From Thiomonas delicata (GTDB lineage: Bacteria > Pseudomonadota > Gammaproteobacteria > Burkholderiales > Burkholderiaceae_C), in the NCBI RefSeq assembly GCF_900088825.1, contig NZ_LT592170.1, positions 1-64,000 on the forward strand: 64,000 bases of DNA, in the 5' to 3' direction. The position numbers and the translations under genes are program-made. Numbering within the stretch: the stretch's first letter is position 1; each line of letters begins with the position of its first letter. Of the stretch, positions 47,305-56,595 are shown in pieces. The notes beneath the pieces were generated by a model that was not told the DNA's origin, did not search any database, and saw only the letters and a program-made list of their open reading frames with translations.

Positions 47305-47925
47305 ATGACCAAGTCACATGCTTCAACCCGCCCGCTTGCACAGCGCTTCGTTTCCGCAGGTGCGCTTGGCGCCCTCGCGCTGGGTTTGAGTCTCGCCGCC
47401 AGCACGTCGGCCCTGGCGCAGTCCGACGCGCCGCCGGCGGCTCCGGCTGCGGGAATGATGCAGCACGGCGGCCCGATGAACCACGACATGCGCTCCGGCG
47501 ACATGGGCCATGGCCACATGCACCAAGGCATGGAGCGCATGATGGAACGGATGTTGGATCGCGTGCATGCGACGCCCGAACAGCGCACCCGCATTCGCGC
47601 CTTGCAGAAAAGCGCCTGGGAACACAATCGACCGCTGATGGAGCAAATGCACGGACTGAGACAGCAGAGCATGCAGCTGTTGTCCGCGTCCACGATCGAC
47701 TTCGGCGCGCTGGAGAATCTGCGCAGCAAGCAGATGGCGATTGCCAATCAGCTCTCGCGCCAGATGACCCAGACCCAGTATGAAATCGCCCTGGTCCTGA
47801 CCCCTGCGCAGCGCCAACAGGCCTACGCCATGATGCAAGAGCGCATGAAGCATCGCCTGGACCGCGACGGCCACGGCCCGATGGGGCACGGCATGGGCAT
47901 GGACAAGGCCCCTGGCGATCAATAA
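47305..47925 (+). CDS. Spy/CpxP-like periplasmic protein, Met/His-rich
   Basis: A 206-residue protein with a signal peptide (ALGLSLAASTSALAQS) and a helical core with the LTxxQ-type motifs of Spy/CpxP (VHATPEQRTRIRALQKSAWE and VLTPAQRQQAYAMMQERM). An N-terminal segment (about 62-90) and the C-terminus are dense in Met and His (MMQHGGPMNHDM, HGPMGHGMGM), suggesting metal binding, possibly copper. A GGAG precedes the ATG at 47305. It is encoded just before a two-component system that probably controls it. Confidence 0.88.
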   Translation: MTKSHASTRPLAQRFVSAGALGALALGLSLAASTSALAQSDAPPAAPAAGMMQHGGPMNHDMRSGDMGHGHMHQGMERMMERMLDRVHATPEQRTRIRALQKSAWEHNRPLMEQMHGLRQQSMQLLSASTIDFGALENLRSKQMAIANQLSRQMTQTQYEIALVLTPAQRQQAYAMMQERMKHRLDRDGHGPMGHGMGMDKAPGDQ

Positions 47926-47964
47926 GCGGCTGTGATCGCCGCATCGAAGCACGAGAACCCCGCC

Positions 47965-48687
47965 ATGAACCAGCGCGTCCTGCTCGTCGAAGACGACGAG
48001 CGACTGGGGCGGATGGTGGATGACTACCTCGGCGCGGCGGGATGGAACGTCAGCCGCGTCGCGAGCATCGCGCAGGCGTATGCGGCGCTGAGCCTCGACG
48101 ACGCCGTGGGCCATGGTCCCGGCTATGACGCCATGGTGCTCGACCTCATGCTGCCCGACGGCGACGGCCTGGATCTGTGCAAGCGTCTGCGCGGGACCGG
48201 CAGCGATCTGCCCGTCCTCATGCTCACCGCGCGCGGTGATCCGCTGGACCGCGTCGTCGGCCTCGAACTCGGCGCCGACGACTACCTGCCCAAGCCGTTC
48301 GAGCCGCGCGAACTCCTGGCCCGGCTGCGCGCGATCGTGCGCCGCCGCCAAGGAGCCGCAACGCCCACCCAGCTTCTACGCTTCGGGCGCCTCGAAGTCG
48401 ACCCCGCGGCGCGCCAGGCACGGGTGGACGGGGAAGAACGCCCGCTGACCGGCTACCAGTTCGATCTGCTCCTGGCCCTGGCCAGACACCCCGGGCGCGT
48501 GCTGTCGCGCGACTTTCTCCTCGACGCGGTGAAAAGCAGCGATGCGCAAGACGTCTACGACCGCTCCATCGACGTGCACATCAGCCGCATCCGCGCCGCC
48601 CTGGAAGACGACCCGCGCCACCCGCGCCGCATCCTGACCCTGCGCGGCGCGGGCTACGTCTTTGCGCGCAGCCAGGACGGCACATGA
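47965..48687 (+). CDS. OmpR-family response regulator
   Basis: A 240-residue regulator. The receiver domain (about 1-120) has the acidic pair in LLVEDDERLG, the phosphoacceptor Asp in MVLDLMLPDGDGLDLC, and the switch residues Thr (MLTARGDP) and Lys (LPKPFEPRELLAR). The winged-helix effector follows (LTGYQFDLLLALARHPGRVL, then VYDRSIDVHISRIRAALED). It overlaps the sensor kinase gene by 4 nt. The start MNQRVLLVEDD at 47965 was chosen over the longer frame. Confidence 0.95.
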   Translation: MNQRVLLVEDDERLGRMVDDYLGAAGWNVSRVASIAQAYAALSLDDAVGHGPGYDAMVLDLMLPDGDGLDLCKRLRGTGSDLPVLMLTARGDPLDRVVGLELGADDYLPKPFEPRELLARLRAIVRRRQGAATPTQLLRFGRLEVDPAARQARVDGEERPLTGYQFDLLLALARHPGRVLSRDFLLDAVKSSDAQDVYDRSIDVHISRIRAALEDDPRHPRRILTLRGAGYVFARSQDGT

Positions 48688-49850
48688 GTTCCTCGCCCCC
48701 AGGGCCCCCGGCAACGCCGCCGCCCCTATCGGCACACGCGACCGTGGCGGCCCCGCAGCAAACCATCCCGGCGGATGACGTTGTGCGTTCGCCGCTGTGG
48801 GCGCGCCTAGGGTTGGCGCTGGCGTTGGCGCTGCTGCTGCAGGCCGTGGTCTCGGCCGTGGTCATCCACTGGCTGTTCTTCTCCGATCCCCAGCAACATG
48901 CCCTGCGGCGCGAAATGTTTCGGGCCATGATGCAAATGCAAGGCATCAGGCCTTCGCCGTGGCGCCACTTGCTGTTGTCCCCGCTGACCACCACCGTGCT
49001 CACCGCCCTCGTGGTCGGTGCCGTCACCTTCCCGCTGATGCAGCACCTGACGCGCCGCCTGCAACGCCTGCAACTCGGCGTGCAAGCGCTCGGCGACCTG
49101 GACCTCGGCGCGCGCGTGGCGGTCGAGGGGCGCGACGAAGTCGCCGCGCTCGCCGCGGCGTTCAACCAGGCGGCCGGGCGCATCGAAACCCTGGTCAACA
49201 GCCACAAATCCCTGCTGGCCTATACCTCGCACGAGCTGCGCACACCGCTTGCGCGCCTGCGCATGGCGCTGGAGACCCTGGGCCAGCCGCAGGCCGGCCC
49301 CACGCGCGACGCGGCTTTGCGCGAGGCGAGGCGCAATCTCGCCGAGTTGGACGAACTCATCGGCACCATCCTGCTCTACAGCCGGCTCGACGCTTCGGGA
49401 CCGCGGGTTCTGAACGTGCGCGAGGTCGACGTGCTGGCGCTCGCCGCCGAGGAGGCTTCCCGCGAGAACGCCGAGGTCCAGGGGGACTGGGTCCGCCTGC
49501 TCGGGGACGAACGCCTGCTGCGGCATGCCATCCGCAACCTGCTGGACAACGCACGCAAGCACGCGCCCAACAGCCCGCCCGAGCTGACCGTGCAGAACAC
49601 GCCGCAGGGCGTGCGCATCCGCGTGTGCGACCGGGGGCCGGGCGTGCCCGCAGCGGAAGCCGAACGCATCTTCGAGCCCTTCGTGCGCCTGCATGGCCGC
49701 GGCGACGGCAGTGGGCTTGGCCTGCCCCTGGTGCGCCGCATCGCGCGGCTGCACGGCGGAGACGTCCACTACGAACCGCATCCGGGAGGTGGCGCGTGTT
49801 TCGTGCTCGACGTGGCATCGCTCAATCCCGCTTCGCCCCAACGCGCATAA
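48684..49850 (+). CDS. Sensor histidine kinase
   Basis: A 388-residue membrane kinase. It has two membrane helices (about 37-62 and 93-115) with a short periplasmic loop containing several Met, then a HAMP domain, a HisKA helix with the phosphorylated His in YTSHELRTPLARLRM, the N box HAIRNLLDNARKHAP, and ATP-lid motifs RGPGVPAAEAERIF and GSGLGLPLVRRIA. It is coupled to the response regulator and, with the Spy-like gene, forms an envelope or metal-stress module. The signal is unknown. Confidence 0.94.
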   Translation: MSSSPPGPPATPPPLSAHATVAAPQQTIPADDVVRSPLWARLGLALALALLLQAVVSAVVIHWLFFSDPQQHALRREMFRAMMQMQGIRPSPWRHLLLSPLTTTVLTALVVGAVTFPLMQHLTRRLQRLQLGVQALGDLDLGARVAVEGRDEVAALAAAFNQAAGRIETLVNSHKSLLAYTSHELRTPLARLRMALETLGQPQAGPTRDAALREARRNLAELDELIGTILLYSRLDASGPRVLNVREVDVLALAAEEASRENAEVQGDWVRLLGDERLLRHAIRNLLDNARKHAPNSPPELTVQNTPQGVRIRVCDRGPGVPAAEAERIFEPFVRLHGRGDGSGLGLPLVRRIARLHGGDVHYEPHPGGGACFVLDVASLNPASPQRA

Positions 49851-50074
49851 ACGCCGGGAGGAAAAAGCGGGCGTCCGCCTCCGCGCCGGGAACAACCTCC
49901 CCCGGTTTCGCGACCACGGAGTTGCGCGCACGTCGCCCGCATGCCGACGCCGACGCCGAGGGCGCGCGCCGCATGCGCCGGGCCAAAGACGCGCGGGTCG
50001 AGAATACGCATGACGCCGACCCAATGCCACGCCCACCGCGACAGACCCCATTGACCCCCTCTACCATTGCACCC

Positions 50075-51832
50075 ATGGCACTGCAAATCTTCGGCATTCC
50101 AGTCTCTCGCGGCGTCGCGGTCGGGCGCGCCGTGCTCATGTCCTCGGCGCGGCTGGACGTGGCGCACTACTTTGTCGATGCCGGCGACGAGGAACGTGAA
50201 GTCGACCGCCTGCGCGCGGCGCGCCAGGCGGTGCGCGCCGAACTCGACGCGCTGCAGGCCGAGCTGCCGGCCGATGCCCCCCCTGAGCTGTCCGCCTTCA
50301 TCGACGTGCACAAGATGCTGCTCGACGACCCGCAGATCGGGCGCGAGACGGCCTCCTGGATCCGCAAGCGCCGCTACAACGCCGAGTGGGCGCTGACGGC
50401 CCAGCTCGAAGTGGTCGGGCGCAGCTTCGACGACATGGAGGACGCTTATCTGCGCGAGCGCAAGGCCGACGTCGAGCAGGTGGTCGAGCGCCTGCTGCGC
50501 GCGCTGCGCGGCACCGGCGGCCTGGCGCGCGGCATGGAAAGCGAGGAAGACCTGGTGCTGGTGGCGCACGACATCGCCCCGGCCGACATGATGCAGTTCA
50601 AGCAAGGCGTGTTCAGCGGCTTCGCCACCGATGTGGGCGGCAAGACCTCGCACACCGCCATCGTCGCGCGCAGCCTGGACATCCCGGCCGTGGTCGGCGC
50701 ACGCGAGGCCAGCCGGCTGATCCGCCAGGACGACTGGGTCATCATCGACGGCGACAGCGGGCTGCTCATCGTCGACCCCTCTCCCATCATTCTCGAAGAC
50801 TACCGGGTGCGCAAGCAGGAGTCGGAGCTTGGGCGCGAGCGCCTCAAGCGCCTGAAGAACACCCCTGCGCGCACCCTCGACGGGCAGATGGTGGAACTGC
50901 TGGCCAACATCGAACTGCCCGACGATTGCGAGTCGGCGCTCGACGCCGGCGCGGCGGGGATCGGCCTGTTCCGCACCGAGTTCCTGTTCATGAACCGCGC
51001 CCACCACCTCCCTGGCGAGGATGAACAATTTGAAGCCTACCGGCGCGTGGTGCAGGGCATGGGCGGGCGTCCGGTGACCATCCGCACCATCGACATCGGT
51101 GCCGACAAGCCGCTGGACGCCGTGGACGATTACCGCGACGGCGAGTTCACCCACCTCAACCCCGCGCTGGGCCTGAGGGCCATCCGCTACAGCCTGTCGG
51201 ACCCCGCGATGTTCCGCGTCCAACTGCGCGCCTTGCTGCGCGCCGCGCGCTATGGGACGCTGCGCATCCTCATTCCGATGCTGGCGCACGCCGGGGAAAT
51301 CCGCCAGACCTTCGCGCTGCTGGACACCGCGCGCGCGGAGCTCGCCGCCGCGGGCCAGGCCTATGGCCCTGCGGAGATCGGCGCCATGATCGAAGTCCCC
51401 GGCGCGGTGCTCATGCTGCCGCTGTTCCTCAAGTATTTCGACTTCGTCTCGGTCGGCACCAACGACCTCGTGCAGTACACCCTGGCCATCGACCGCGCCG
51501 ACGAGAGCGTCGCCGCCCTCTACGACCCGCTGCATCCCGCTGTGCTCCAGCTGCTGGCGCAAACCATCGCCCAATCGCATGCGGCCGAGGCCTGGAAAGG
51601 CCGCCCGGTGCACGTGAGCGTATGTGGCGAAATGGCTGGGGATCCGAGTCTCACGCGTCTTTTGCTGGGCCTGGGACTGCGCAGCTTTTCCATGCATCCG
51701 GCCCAGATTCTCAGCGTCAAGCAGGAAATCCTGCGGGCCGACTGCGCCAGGCTCGCCCCGCTGGCCCAGGCCGTGCTGGCCGAGTACGAACCCGAGGGCC
51801 AGTTGCGCGCGCTGGCCGCGTTGACGGCCTAG
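50075..51832 (+). CDS. ptsI: PTS enzyme I
   Basis: A 585-residue phosphoenolpyruvate-protein phosphotransferase that phosphorylates HPr. It has the phosphohistidine His193 in GGKTSHTAIVARSLDIPA, the PEP-binding barrel motifs GIGLFRTEFLFMNR, DIGADKPLDAVDD, FVSVGTNDLVQYTLAIDR and the C-terminal active-site Cys in VSVCGEMAGDP. A swivelling glycine-rich linker is present. It is separated from ptsH by the Spy/two-component block. The start at 50075 follows a 224-nt gap with no other gene. Confidence 0.96.
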   Translation: MALQIFGIPVSRGVAVGRAVLMSSARLDVAHYFVDAGDEEREVDRLRAARQAVRAELDALQAELPADAPPELSAFIDVHKMLLDDPQIGRETASWIRKRRYNAEWALTAQLEVVGRSFDDMEDAYLRERKADVEQVVERLLRALRGTGGLARGMESEEDLVLVAHDIAPADMMQFKQGVFSGFATDVGGKTSHTAIVARSLDIPAVVGAREASRLIRQDDWVIIDGDSGLLIVDPSPIILEDYRVRKQESELGRERLKRLKNTPARTLDGQMVELLANIELPDDCESALDAGAAGIGLFRTEFLFMNRAHHLPGEDEQFEAYRRVVQGMGGRPVTIRTIDIGADKPLDAVDDYRDGEFTHLNPALGLRAIRYSLSDPAMFRVQLRALLRAARYGTLRILIPMLAHAGEIRQTFALLDTARAELAAAGQAYGPAEIGAMIEVPGAVLMLPLFLKYFDFVSVGTNDLVQYTLAIDRADESVAALYDPLHPAVLQLLAQTIAQSHAAEAWKGRPVHVSVCGEMAGDPSLTRLLLGLGLRSFSMHPAQILSVKQEILRADCARLAPLAQAVLAEYEPEGQLRALAALTA

Positions 51833-51870
51833 CGCAGCAGGGCAGCACCAGCACGCCAGCGACCCACGGC

Positions 51871-53442
51871 ATGACAGCGCCGCAACATCCCTCCGCCCGC
51901 GCGCCGCATCGGCCAGCCGATCCTGGGCGCCGTGGTCTGCTGCGCTGCGGCCTTTGCGGCTTTTCGCTGCTGCTTGGCATACCCGGTTCCGCGCGCGCCA
52001 CGGAAGACGAATCGATCGCCCGCCTGCCGGCCCTTGGCGACGCCGCCCAAGGCGAGCTCTCGCCGGCCGTGGAAATGCGCCTGGGCCAGCGCATCATGGC
52101 CGACATGCGCAAGCAGCCCCAGTATCTGCACGACGTCGTGCTGCACGACTACCTGCAAGGGATCATCCAGCGCCTGACCCCGGCCGCCGACGCCGCGGCC
52201 GAGCCCGATGCGCCGCACCGCTTCGAGCTGTTCCTGCTGCGCGACGCCACCTTCAACGCCTTCGCCCTGCCCGGGGGCTTCATGGGCGTGCACACCGGCC
52301 TGGTGGAGGACGCGCGCGCCGAGGCGCAACTCGCCGCCGTGTTCGCCCACGAGCTTTCTCACATCACCCAGCGCCACATCGCGCAGCGCCTGGCGCGGGC
52401 CGGCGGCGACAACCTCCTGTCCATCGGCTCGCTGGTGCTGGCGATCCTGGCCGGCGCCTCGGGCAACGGCCAGGCCGCCGAGGGGCTGGCGCTGGGCGGG
52501 CAAGCCGCCGCGATGGACCGCGCCCTGCGCTTTTCGCGCAACAACGAACGCGACGCCGACCGCGTCGGAACCGGCATCCTGAGGGCGGCCGGCTATCCGC
52601 CGCAGGCCATGGCCAGCATGCTCGAGCGTCTGCAGAACATGTCCCGCCTCGACAACGCCGACGTCTATGCGTTTTTGCAGGACCACCCATTGACCAGCGA
52701 GCGCATCGCGGATGCCGAGGCTCGCGGCGGCAACCAGCCGCTTCCGCCCGATCATTCCCTGCGCTTCTGGCTGATGAATGCGCGCGCGCGCATGCTGACG
52801 TTCACGCATGCCGACGACCTGCGCCGACTGGCCGCGGAACTGGCCGACAAGCCTGCGGAATTCCCGGCGCAGCAGGCGGCCTGGGCCTACGGCCAGGCCT
52901 TGGCGCTTCAAGCCGTGGGCCAGAAGGACGCAGCCACGCTTGCCTTGCAGCGGGCCGATGCCGCCGCGGCCGGCTTCACGCCCAAGGACCGCCTGCCGCT
53001 CGACATCGAGCGCGGCGAGATGCTGCTGGCGGGACAGCAGGCCGCGCAGGCGCTTGCCCTGGCCCGCCAGTTGCGCCGAACCGATCCGGGCTCTCGCGCA
53101 GCGCTGCATCTGCAAGCCCGCGCCCTGCTCGCCATGCCGGACAAGCAAGCTGCGCGCGACTTCCTGCGCGAACAGACGGTCCTGCATCCCCACGATATCC
53201 AGATGTGGAAATGGCTGGCCCAGGCTTACAGCGAAACCGGCGAATTCGCCGCGCAGCACCGCGCCACCGGCGAGGCCTACGCGCTGGAGGGCAATATGGA
53301 AGGCGCCATCCTGCAGCTCAAGATCGCGCAGCGCACGCCTGGCGCCAATTATTTCGAAGCCTCGATCATCGACGCCCGTCTGCTCGCGCTGCAGCAGCAG
53401 TGGAAGCTGGACAAGCGGCTCGACAAACTCCTTCCCCAATGA
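51871..53442 (+). CDS. bepA: M48 metalloprotease with TPR-like tail (BepA family)
   Basis: A 523-residue periplasmic protease. A signal sequence near residue 40 (FSLLLGIPGSARA) is followed by the peptidase domain with the zinc motif HELSH (AVFAHELSHITQRHIAQRL) and the third ligand in NNERDADRVG, then a C-terminal helical-repeat region (about 300-520). BepA degrades or assists outer-membrane proteins such as LptD during assembly. The start at 51871 is the first ATG ahead of the signal sequence. The stop overlaps the next gene (ATGA). Confidence 0.9.
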   Translation: MTAPQHPSARAPHRPADPGRRGLLRCGLCGFSLLLGIPGSARATEDESIARLPALGDAAQGELSPAVEMRLGQRIMADMRKQPQYLHDVVLHDYLQGIIQRLTPAADAAAEPDAPHRFELFLLRDATFNAFALPGGFMGVHTGLVEDARAEAQLAAVFAHELSHITQRHIAQRLARAGGDNLLSIGSLVLAILAGASGNGQAAEGLALGGQAAAMDRALRFSRNNERDADRVGTGILRAAGYPPQAMASMLERLQNMSRLDNADVYAFLQDHPLTSERIADAEARGGNQPLPPDHSLRFWLMNARARMLTFTHADDLRRLAAELADKPAEFPAQQAAWAYGQALALQAVGQKDAATLALQRADAAAAGFTPKDRLPLDIERGEMLLAGQQAAQALALARQLRRTDPGSRAALHLQARALLAMPDKQAARDFLREQTVLHPHDIQMWKWLAQAYSETGEFAAQHRATGEAYALEGNMEGAILQLKIAQRTPGANYFEASIIDARLLALQQQWKLDKRLDKLLPQ

Positions 53443-55304
53443 CCCCTCAACTCAGCCGACAAGTCGCCGCGCCGTCTGGCGCACTCACCGCCGCACGCGT
53501 GACCCAGGCCGCGCAAATTCTGCTTGCGCTGGCCCTGGCCCTGCCCTTCGTCTGGCCCGTCGACCCCGGCCCGAGCGCCAAGACCGGGACCATGCTGCTG
53601 GCCGCGACCCTCTGGAGCCTCGTGCTGATCGCCGCGGCCGCCACGGGCAGGCTGCCGCGCCTGGGCACGGCCGTGTGGGGCTTCGTCGCCCTTGCCGCGG
53701 TGATCGCCGCGCAAACGCTCGCGGGCCGGCTGGCTTATCCGGGCCAGGGTTGGATGGCCGTGCTGCTCCTGCTCGGTGCCGCCTTGGTGGCGGGCCTGGG
53801 CCTGGCCCTCTCGCGGCAAACGGGCTGGCTGCGCCTGGCTGCCGCGGCCTTGCTGGCGCAGGGCCTGGCCCAGGCTGCCATCGGCCTCGTACAGTTCGTG
53901 TTGTGGCAAAGCCCGGCACTCGGCCAATGGTTCAACGCGCACGCGCCCTGGTTCTATCAAATCGTCAGCTTCCCTGGCGACGGGCGCATCTACGGCAACC
54001 TGCGCCAGCCCAACCACTACGCCACCGCCGTGGCGCTGGGCCTGGCCGGCTTGGCCGGCTGGGCGCCGCGCCTGCGCCCGCGCACCGTATGGACCTTCTG
54101 CGCGATGCTGGCCTGGGCCCTGGTGGTGAGCGGCTCGCGCACCGGAACCGTACACGTGGTCGTGGTCGCGCTGCTGGTTCTGCTGGCGGTTCCCGGTGCC
54201 TGGCGCAGCGCCGCGTGGCGGCCGCTGCTGGCCGCCCCGCTCCTGTATGCGGCATGGTGGCTGGGGCTGCACGTGGCCGACCATCTGAAGTGGATCAGCT
54301 ACCTCGACGCCGTGACGCGTCAGATCGACCAGCCGGTGAACGCCCGCGCCATCATCTGGCGCAACGCCTGGCAAGTGTTCCAGATGCATCCCGTCACCGG
54401 CTGGGGCTGGGGCCAGATCGGCTGGGGGCTGGAGCAGACGACGCTGGCCGGACGCCTGCACCCCCTGCCGCTGGACAACATCGACAACGCGCACGACCTC
54501 ATCCTGCAATTGCTGGCCGAAACCGGCTTGGCCGGCACCCTGCCCGTCGTCATCGCCGCGCTGGCCTGGTTGTGGCAGATCGCGCAGCCCTGGCGCGCCG
54601 GCCTGGCTGGCGCGGCCCGGCGTATCGCCGCGCTGCCCGCGCTATTGGCGGTGGCCTTCATCGGCCTGCACAGCCTGGTGGAGTATCCGCTTTGGTATGT
54701 GTACTTCCTGCTCGTCTTCGCCTTCGTGCTGGGATGGTCGGAAGGCGCGACAGCCCCGGCCAAACAGGTGATCGCGCCGCGCCGAAGCCTCGCATTGCAA
54801 CGTGGCGCCGGCATCGCCGCCGGCATCTTGGCGCTTTTGCTGACCGCCAAAGCCGCATTGGACTATGCCAGGACCGCCGAGATCTACAGCGGCGACGCGG
54901 AGCAAGGTCTGCTGGCGCGCCAGGTCGCCATGCATGACAACTGGTTTTTCGTGCCGCTGGCACAGTTCGCGCAGGCCGCCACGGTGCTGCCCGCTCCGGC
55001 AGCCGGCCGCGCGCAACTGCAGACCGATCTGGCCCTGCTCGACCGCTCGTCCCATGCCTGGGGCGACCCTGGCCTGCTGTCGCGCCGCATGATCGTGCTG
55101 CTGCGTTTGGGCGAAACGCAAAAGGCGCTGGATTTGGCGCGCTACACCGCGCACGCGTTCTGGCGCTACGCGCCGCAGACGGCCACCAGCTTCGGCGTTC
55201 TGGCCGCCGAAGCCGGGCTGCGAGGCGACCCGGACGTCGCCCGCATTCAGGCCATCCTGCGCAAAGCTCCGGTGTTGCGCAGAATCGTCGTCCCACGGCA
55301 ATAG
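53439..55304 (+). CDS. Wzy/WaaL/PglL-family glycan polymerase or ligase
   Basis: A 621-residue multi-spanning protein with about eleven to twelve helices, followed by a soluble C-terminal region (about 490-620). The central periplasmic loop has the family features GDGRIYGNLRQPNHYATAVA and LVVSGSRTGTVHVVV, then a second loop with HPVTGWGWGQIGWGLEQTTL and NIDNAHDLILQLLAETGLAG. These match the PglL_A/Wzy_C/Wzy_C_2 group. Whether it ligates O-antigen, polymerises a polysaccharide or O-glycosylates proteins cannot be decided from sequence; no glycan or pilin genes are next to it. Translationally coupled to the BepA-like gene (4-nt overlap). Confidence 0.85.
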   Translation: MTPQLSRQVAAPSGALTAARVTQAAQILLALALALPFVWPVDPGPSAKTGTMLLAATLWSLVLIAAAATGRLPRLGTAVWGFVALAAVIAAQTLAGRLAYPGQGWMAVLLLLGAALVAGLGLALSRQTGWLRLAAAALLAQGLAQAAIGLVQFVLWQSPALGQWFNAHAPWFYQIVSFPGDGRIYGNLRQPNHYATAVALGLAGLAGWAPRLRPRTVWTFCAMLAWALVVSGSRTGTVHVVVVALLVLLAVPGAWRSAAWRPLLAAPLLYAAWWLGLHVADHLKWISYLDAVTRQIDQPVNARAIIWRNAWQVFQMHPVTGWGWGQIGWGLEQTTLAGRLHPLPLDNIDNAHDLILQLLAETGLAGTLPVVIAALAWLWQIAQPWRAGLAGAARRIAALPALLAVAFIGLHSLVEYPLWYVYFLLVFAFVLGWSEGATAPAKQVIAPRRSLALQRGAGIAAGILALLLTAKAALDYARTAEIYSGDAEQGLLARQVAMHDNWFFVPLAQFAQAATVLPAPAAGRAQLQTDLALLDRSSHAWGDPGLLSRRMIVLLRLGETQKALDLARYTAHAFWRYAPQTATSFGVLAAEAGLRGDPDVARIQAILRKAPVLRRIVVPRQ

Positions 55305-55500
55305 GCCATCGCGGCGATAGTGGCAATAGCGCGGGAAACAATGAATGGCGCGAGAAACGACACCCGGCACCGGCAAAGACTTGCGACACAACCGAGCTTG
55401 CACAGGCTCATGCCGCGGCGCAAAATCGCTCTGCCGCTGCCGGCTTTGCCGGTTCCCGGCGGCATCCATGCGCTGAGCATGCCCCCAACGGAGACTCCCC

Positions 55501-56229
55501 TTGCTTGCTGTCCGCCTGCGCCATTTATTGGCCGACCCATCGTTCCGCGAAGGTGCCCGCGACATGAGCGCCGTGGGCCTGGGCGTAAGCGCATGGGGGC
55601 TGGTGACCGGTGTGGCCATGGTCAAGTCGGGTCTGAACGTCTGGCTGGCGCTTGCCATCAGCCTCACGGTTTACGCCGGCAGCGCCCAGCTGGCCGCCCT
55701 GCCTTTGATCGCCGCCGGCGCGCCTTTGCTTCTGGTGTTCGGCGCGGCCTTTTGCGTCAACCTGCGTTTCGTCGTGTTCAGCGCGCAAATGCGCCCTTAT
55801 CTCGAACGCCTGAGCCTGTTCAAACGGATGGCGTACGGTTATCTGATTGGCGACGTGAATCTGGTGATGATGCTGCGCCGCCATCCCGTCGCCGACGGCT
55901 CGCTTGAGCAGACCCGCTACTTCCTTGGCGGCGGGATGGCCAATTGGGCCTTTTGGCAAATTCCCTCGATCAGCGGCATTTTTCTGGCCAAATTGTTTCC
56001 CGATTCCTGGGGGGTCGGTTTTGCGGGCACCCTGGCGCTGTTGGCCATCGTGCTGGGCCTCATGGCCAATCGCGCCGTGGCCGGGGTCATCGTGATGGCC
56101 TCGGCGCTGAGCACCACCTTGTTCTGGCTGCCGCTCAAACTCAACCTGGTACTGGCCATCGCGCTGGCCCTGCTGGTGGGCATGAGTTGGGATGCCTGGA
56201 GCCAGCGCCGCACCGGGCTTGCGCTCTAG
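55501..56229 (+). CDS. azlC: AzlC-like amino-acid exporter, large subunit
   Basis: A 242-residue AzlC-family membrane protein with about seven helices. FREGARDMSAVGLGVSAWGL, MVKSGLNVWLALAISLTVYA and GSAQLAALPLIAAGAPLLLV are family motifs, with FGAAFCVNLRFVVFSAQMRP in the second half. It exports branched-chain amino acids in characterised relatives. The start is a TTG at 55501 with GGAG eight bases upstream. The first ATG (55564) would cut into the conserved FREG segment. It precedes azlD by 16 nt. Confidence 0.9.
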   Translation: MLAVRLRHLLADPSFREGARDMSAVGLGVSAWGLVTGVAMVKSGLNVWLALAISLTVYAGSAQLAALPLIAAGAPLLLVFGAAFCVNLRFVVFSAQMRPYLERLSLFKRMAYGYLIGDVNLVMMLRRHPVADGSLEQTRYFLGGGMANWAFWQIPSISGIFLAKLFPDSWGVGFAGTLALLAIVLGLMANRAVAGVIVMASALSTTLFWLPLKLNLVLAIALALLVGMSWDAWSQRRTGLAL

Positions 56230-56245
56230 CCTGTCGAAACACGCC

Positions 56246-56572
56246 ATGAACCTCATCACCGAAATGGCCCTGGTCGTGGGCCTCACCGCCGTGACCGTCG
56301 TCACGCGCTCCCTGTTCCTGCTGCCGCGCCGGGCGTGGGATTTGCCGTCGCGCCTACGCCTGGCCTTGCGTTATGCGCCGGCAGCGGCATTGGCCGCCGT
56401 GGTGGCGCCGGAATTGCTGCTGGCAACGGATCTGGGGCCTTCGTGGATCAAGCTCGGCGCCGCGGGGGTCGCGAGCGGCTACTACATGTGGCGCCGCGGC
56501 ATCCTCGGCACCATCGTCAGCGGCATGCTGGCCTACTGGGCGCTGCTCGGGCTACAGACCTGGTTGGGCTGA
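56246..56572 (+). CDS. azlD: AzlD-like amino-acid exporter, small subunit
   Basis: A 108-residue membrane protein with four short helices (VVGLTAVTVVTRSLFLLPRR, ALRYAPAAALAAVVAPELLL, LGAAGVASGYYMWRRGILG and TIVSGMLAYWALLGL), matching AzlD. It partners AzlC in export. It ends 3 nt before the convergent end of the diguanylate cyclase gene. Confidence 0.9.
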   Translation: MNLITEMALVVGLTAVTVVTRSLFLLPRRAWDLPSRLRLALRYAPAAALAAVVAPELLLATDLGPSWIKLGAAGVASGYYMWRRGILGTIVSGMLAYWALLGLQTWLG

Positions 56573-56575
56573 ACC

Positions 56576-56595
56576 TCACTCCCAGGCGGGAGTGA
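56576..56595. terminator. Hairpin at the convergent azlD / GGDEF ends
   Basis: A perfect 8-bp inverted repeat, TCACTCCC / GGGAGTGA with loop AGGC, overlaps the last codons of the cyclase gene and lies 3 nt after the azlD stop. No U-run follows on either strand, so its role as a terminator is uncertain. Confidence 0.4.
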
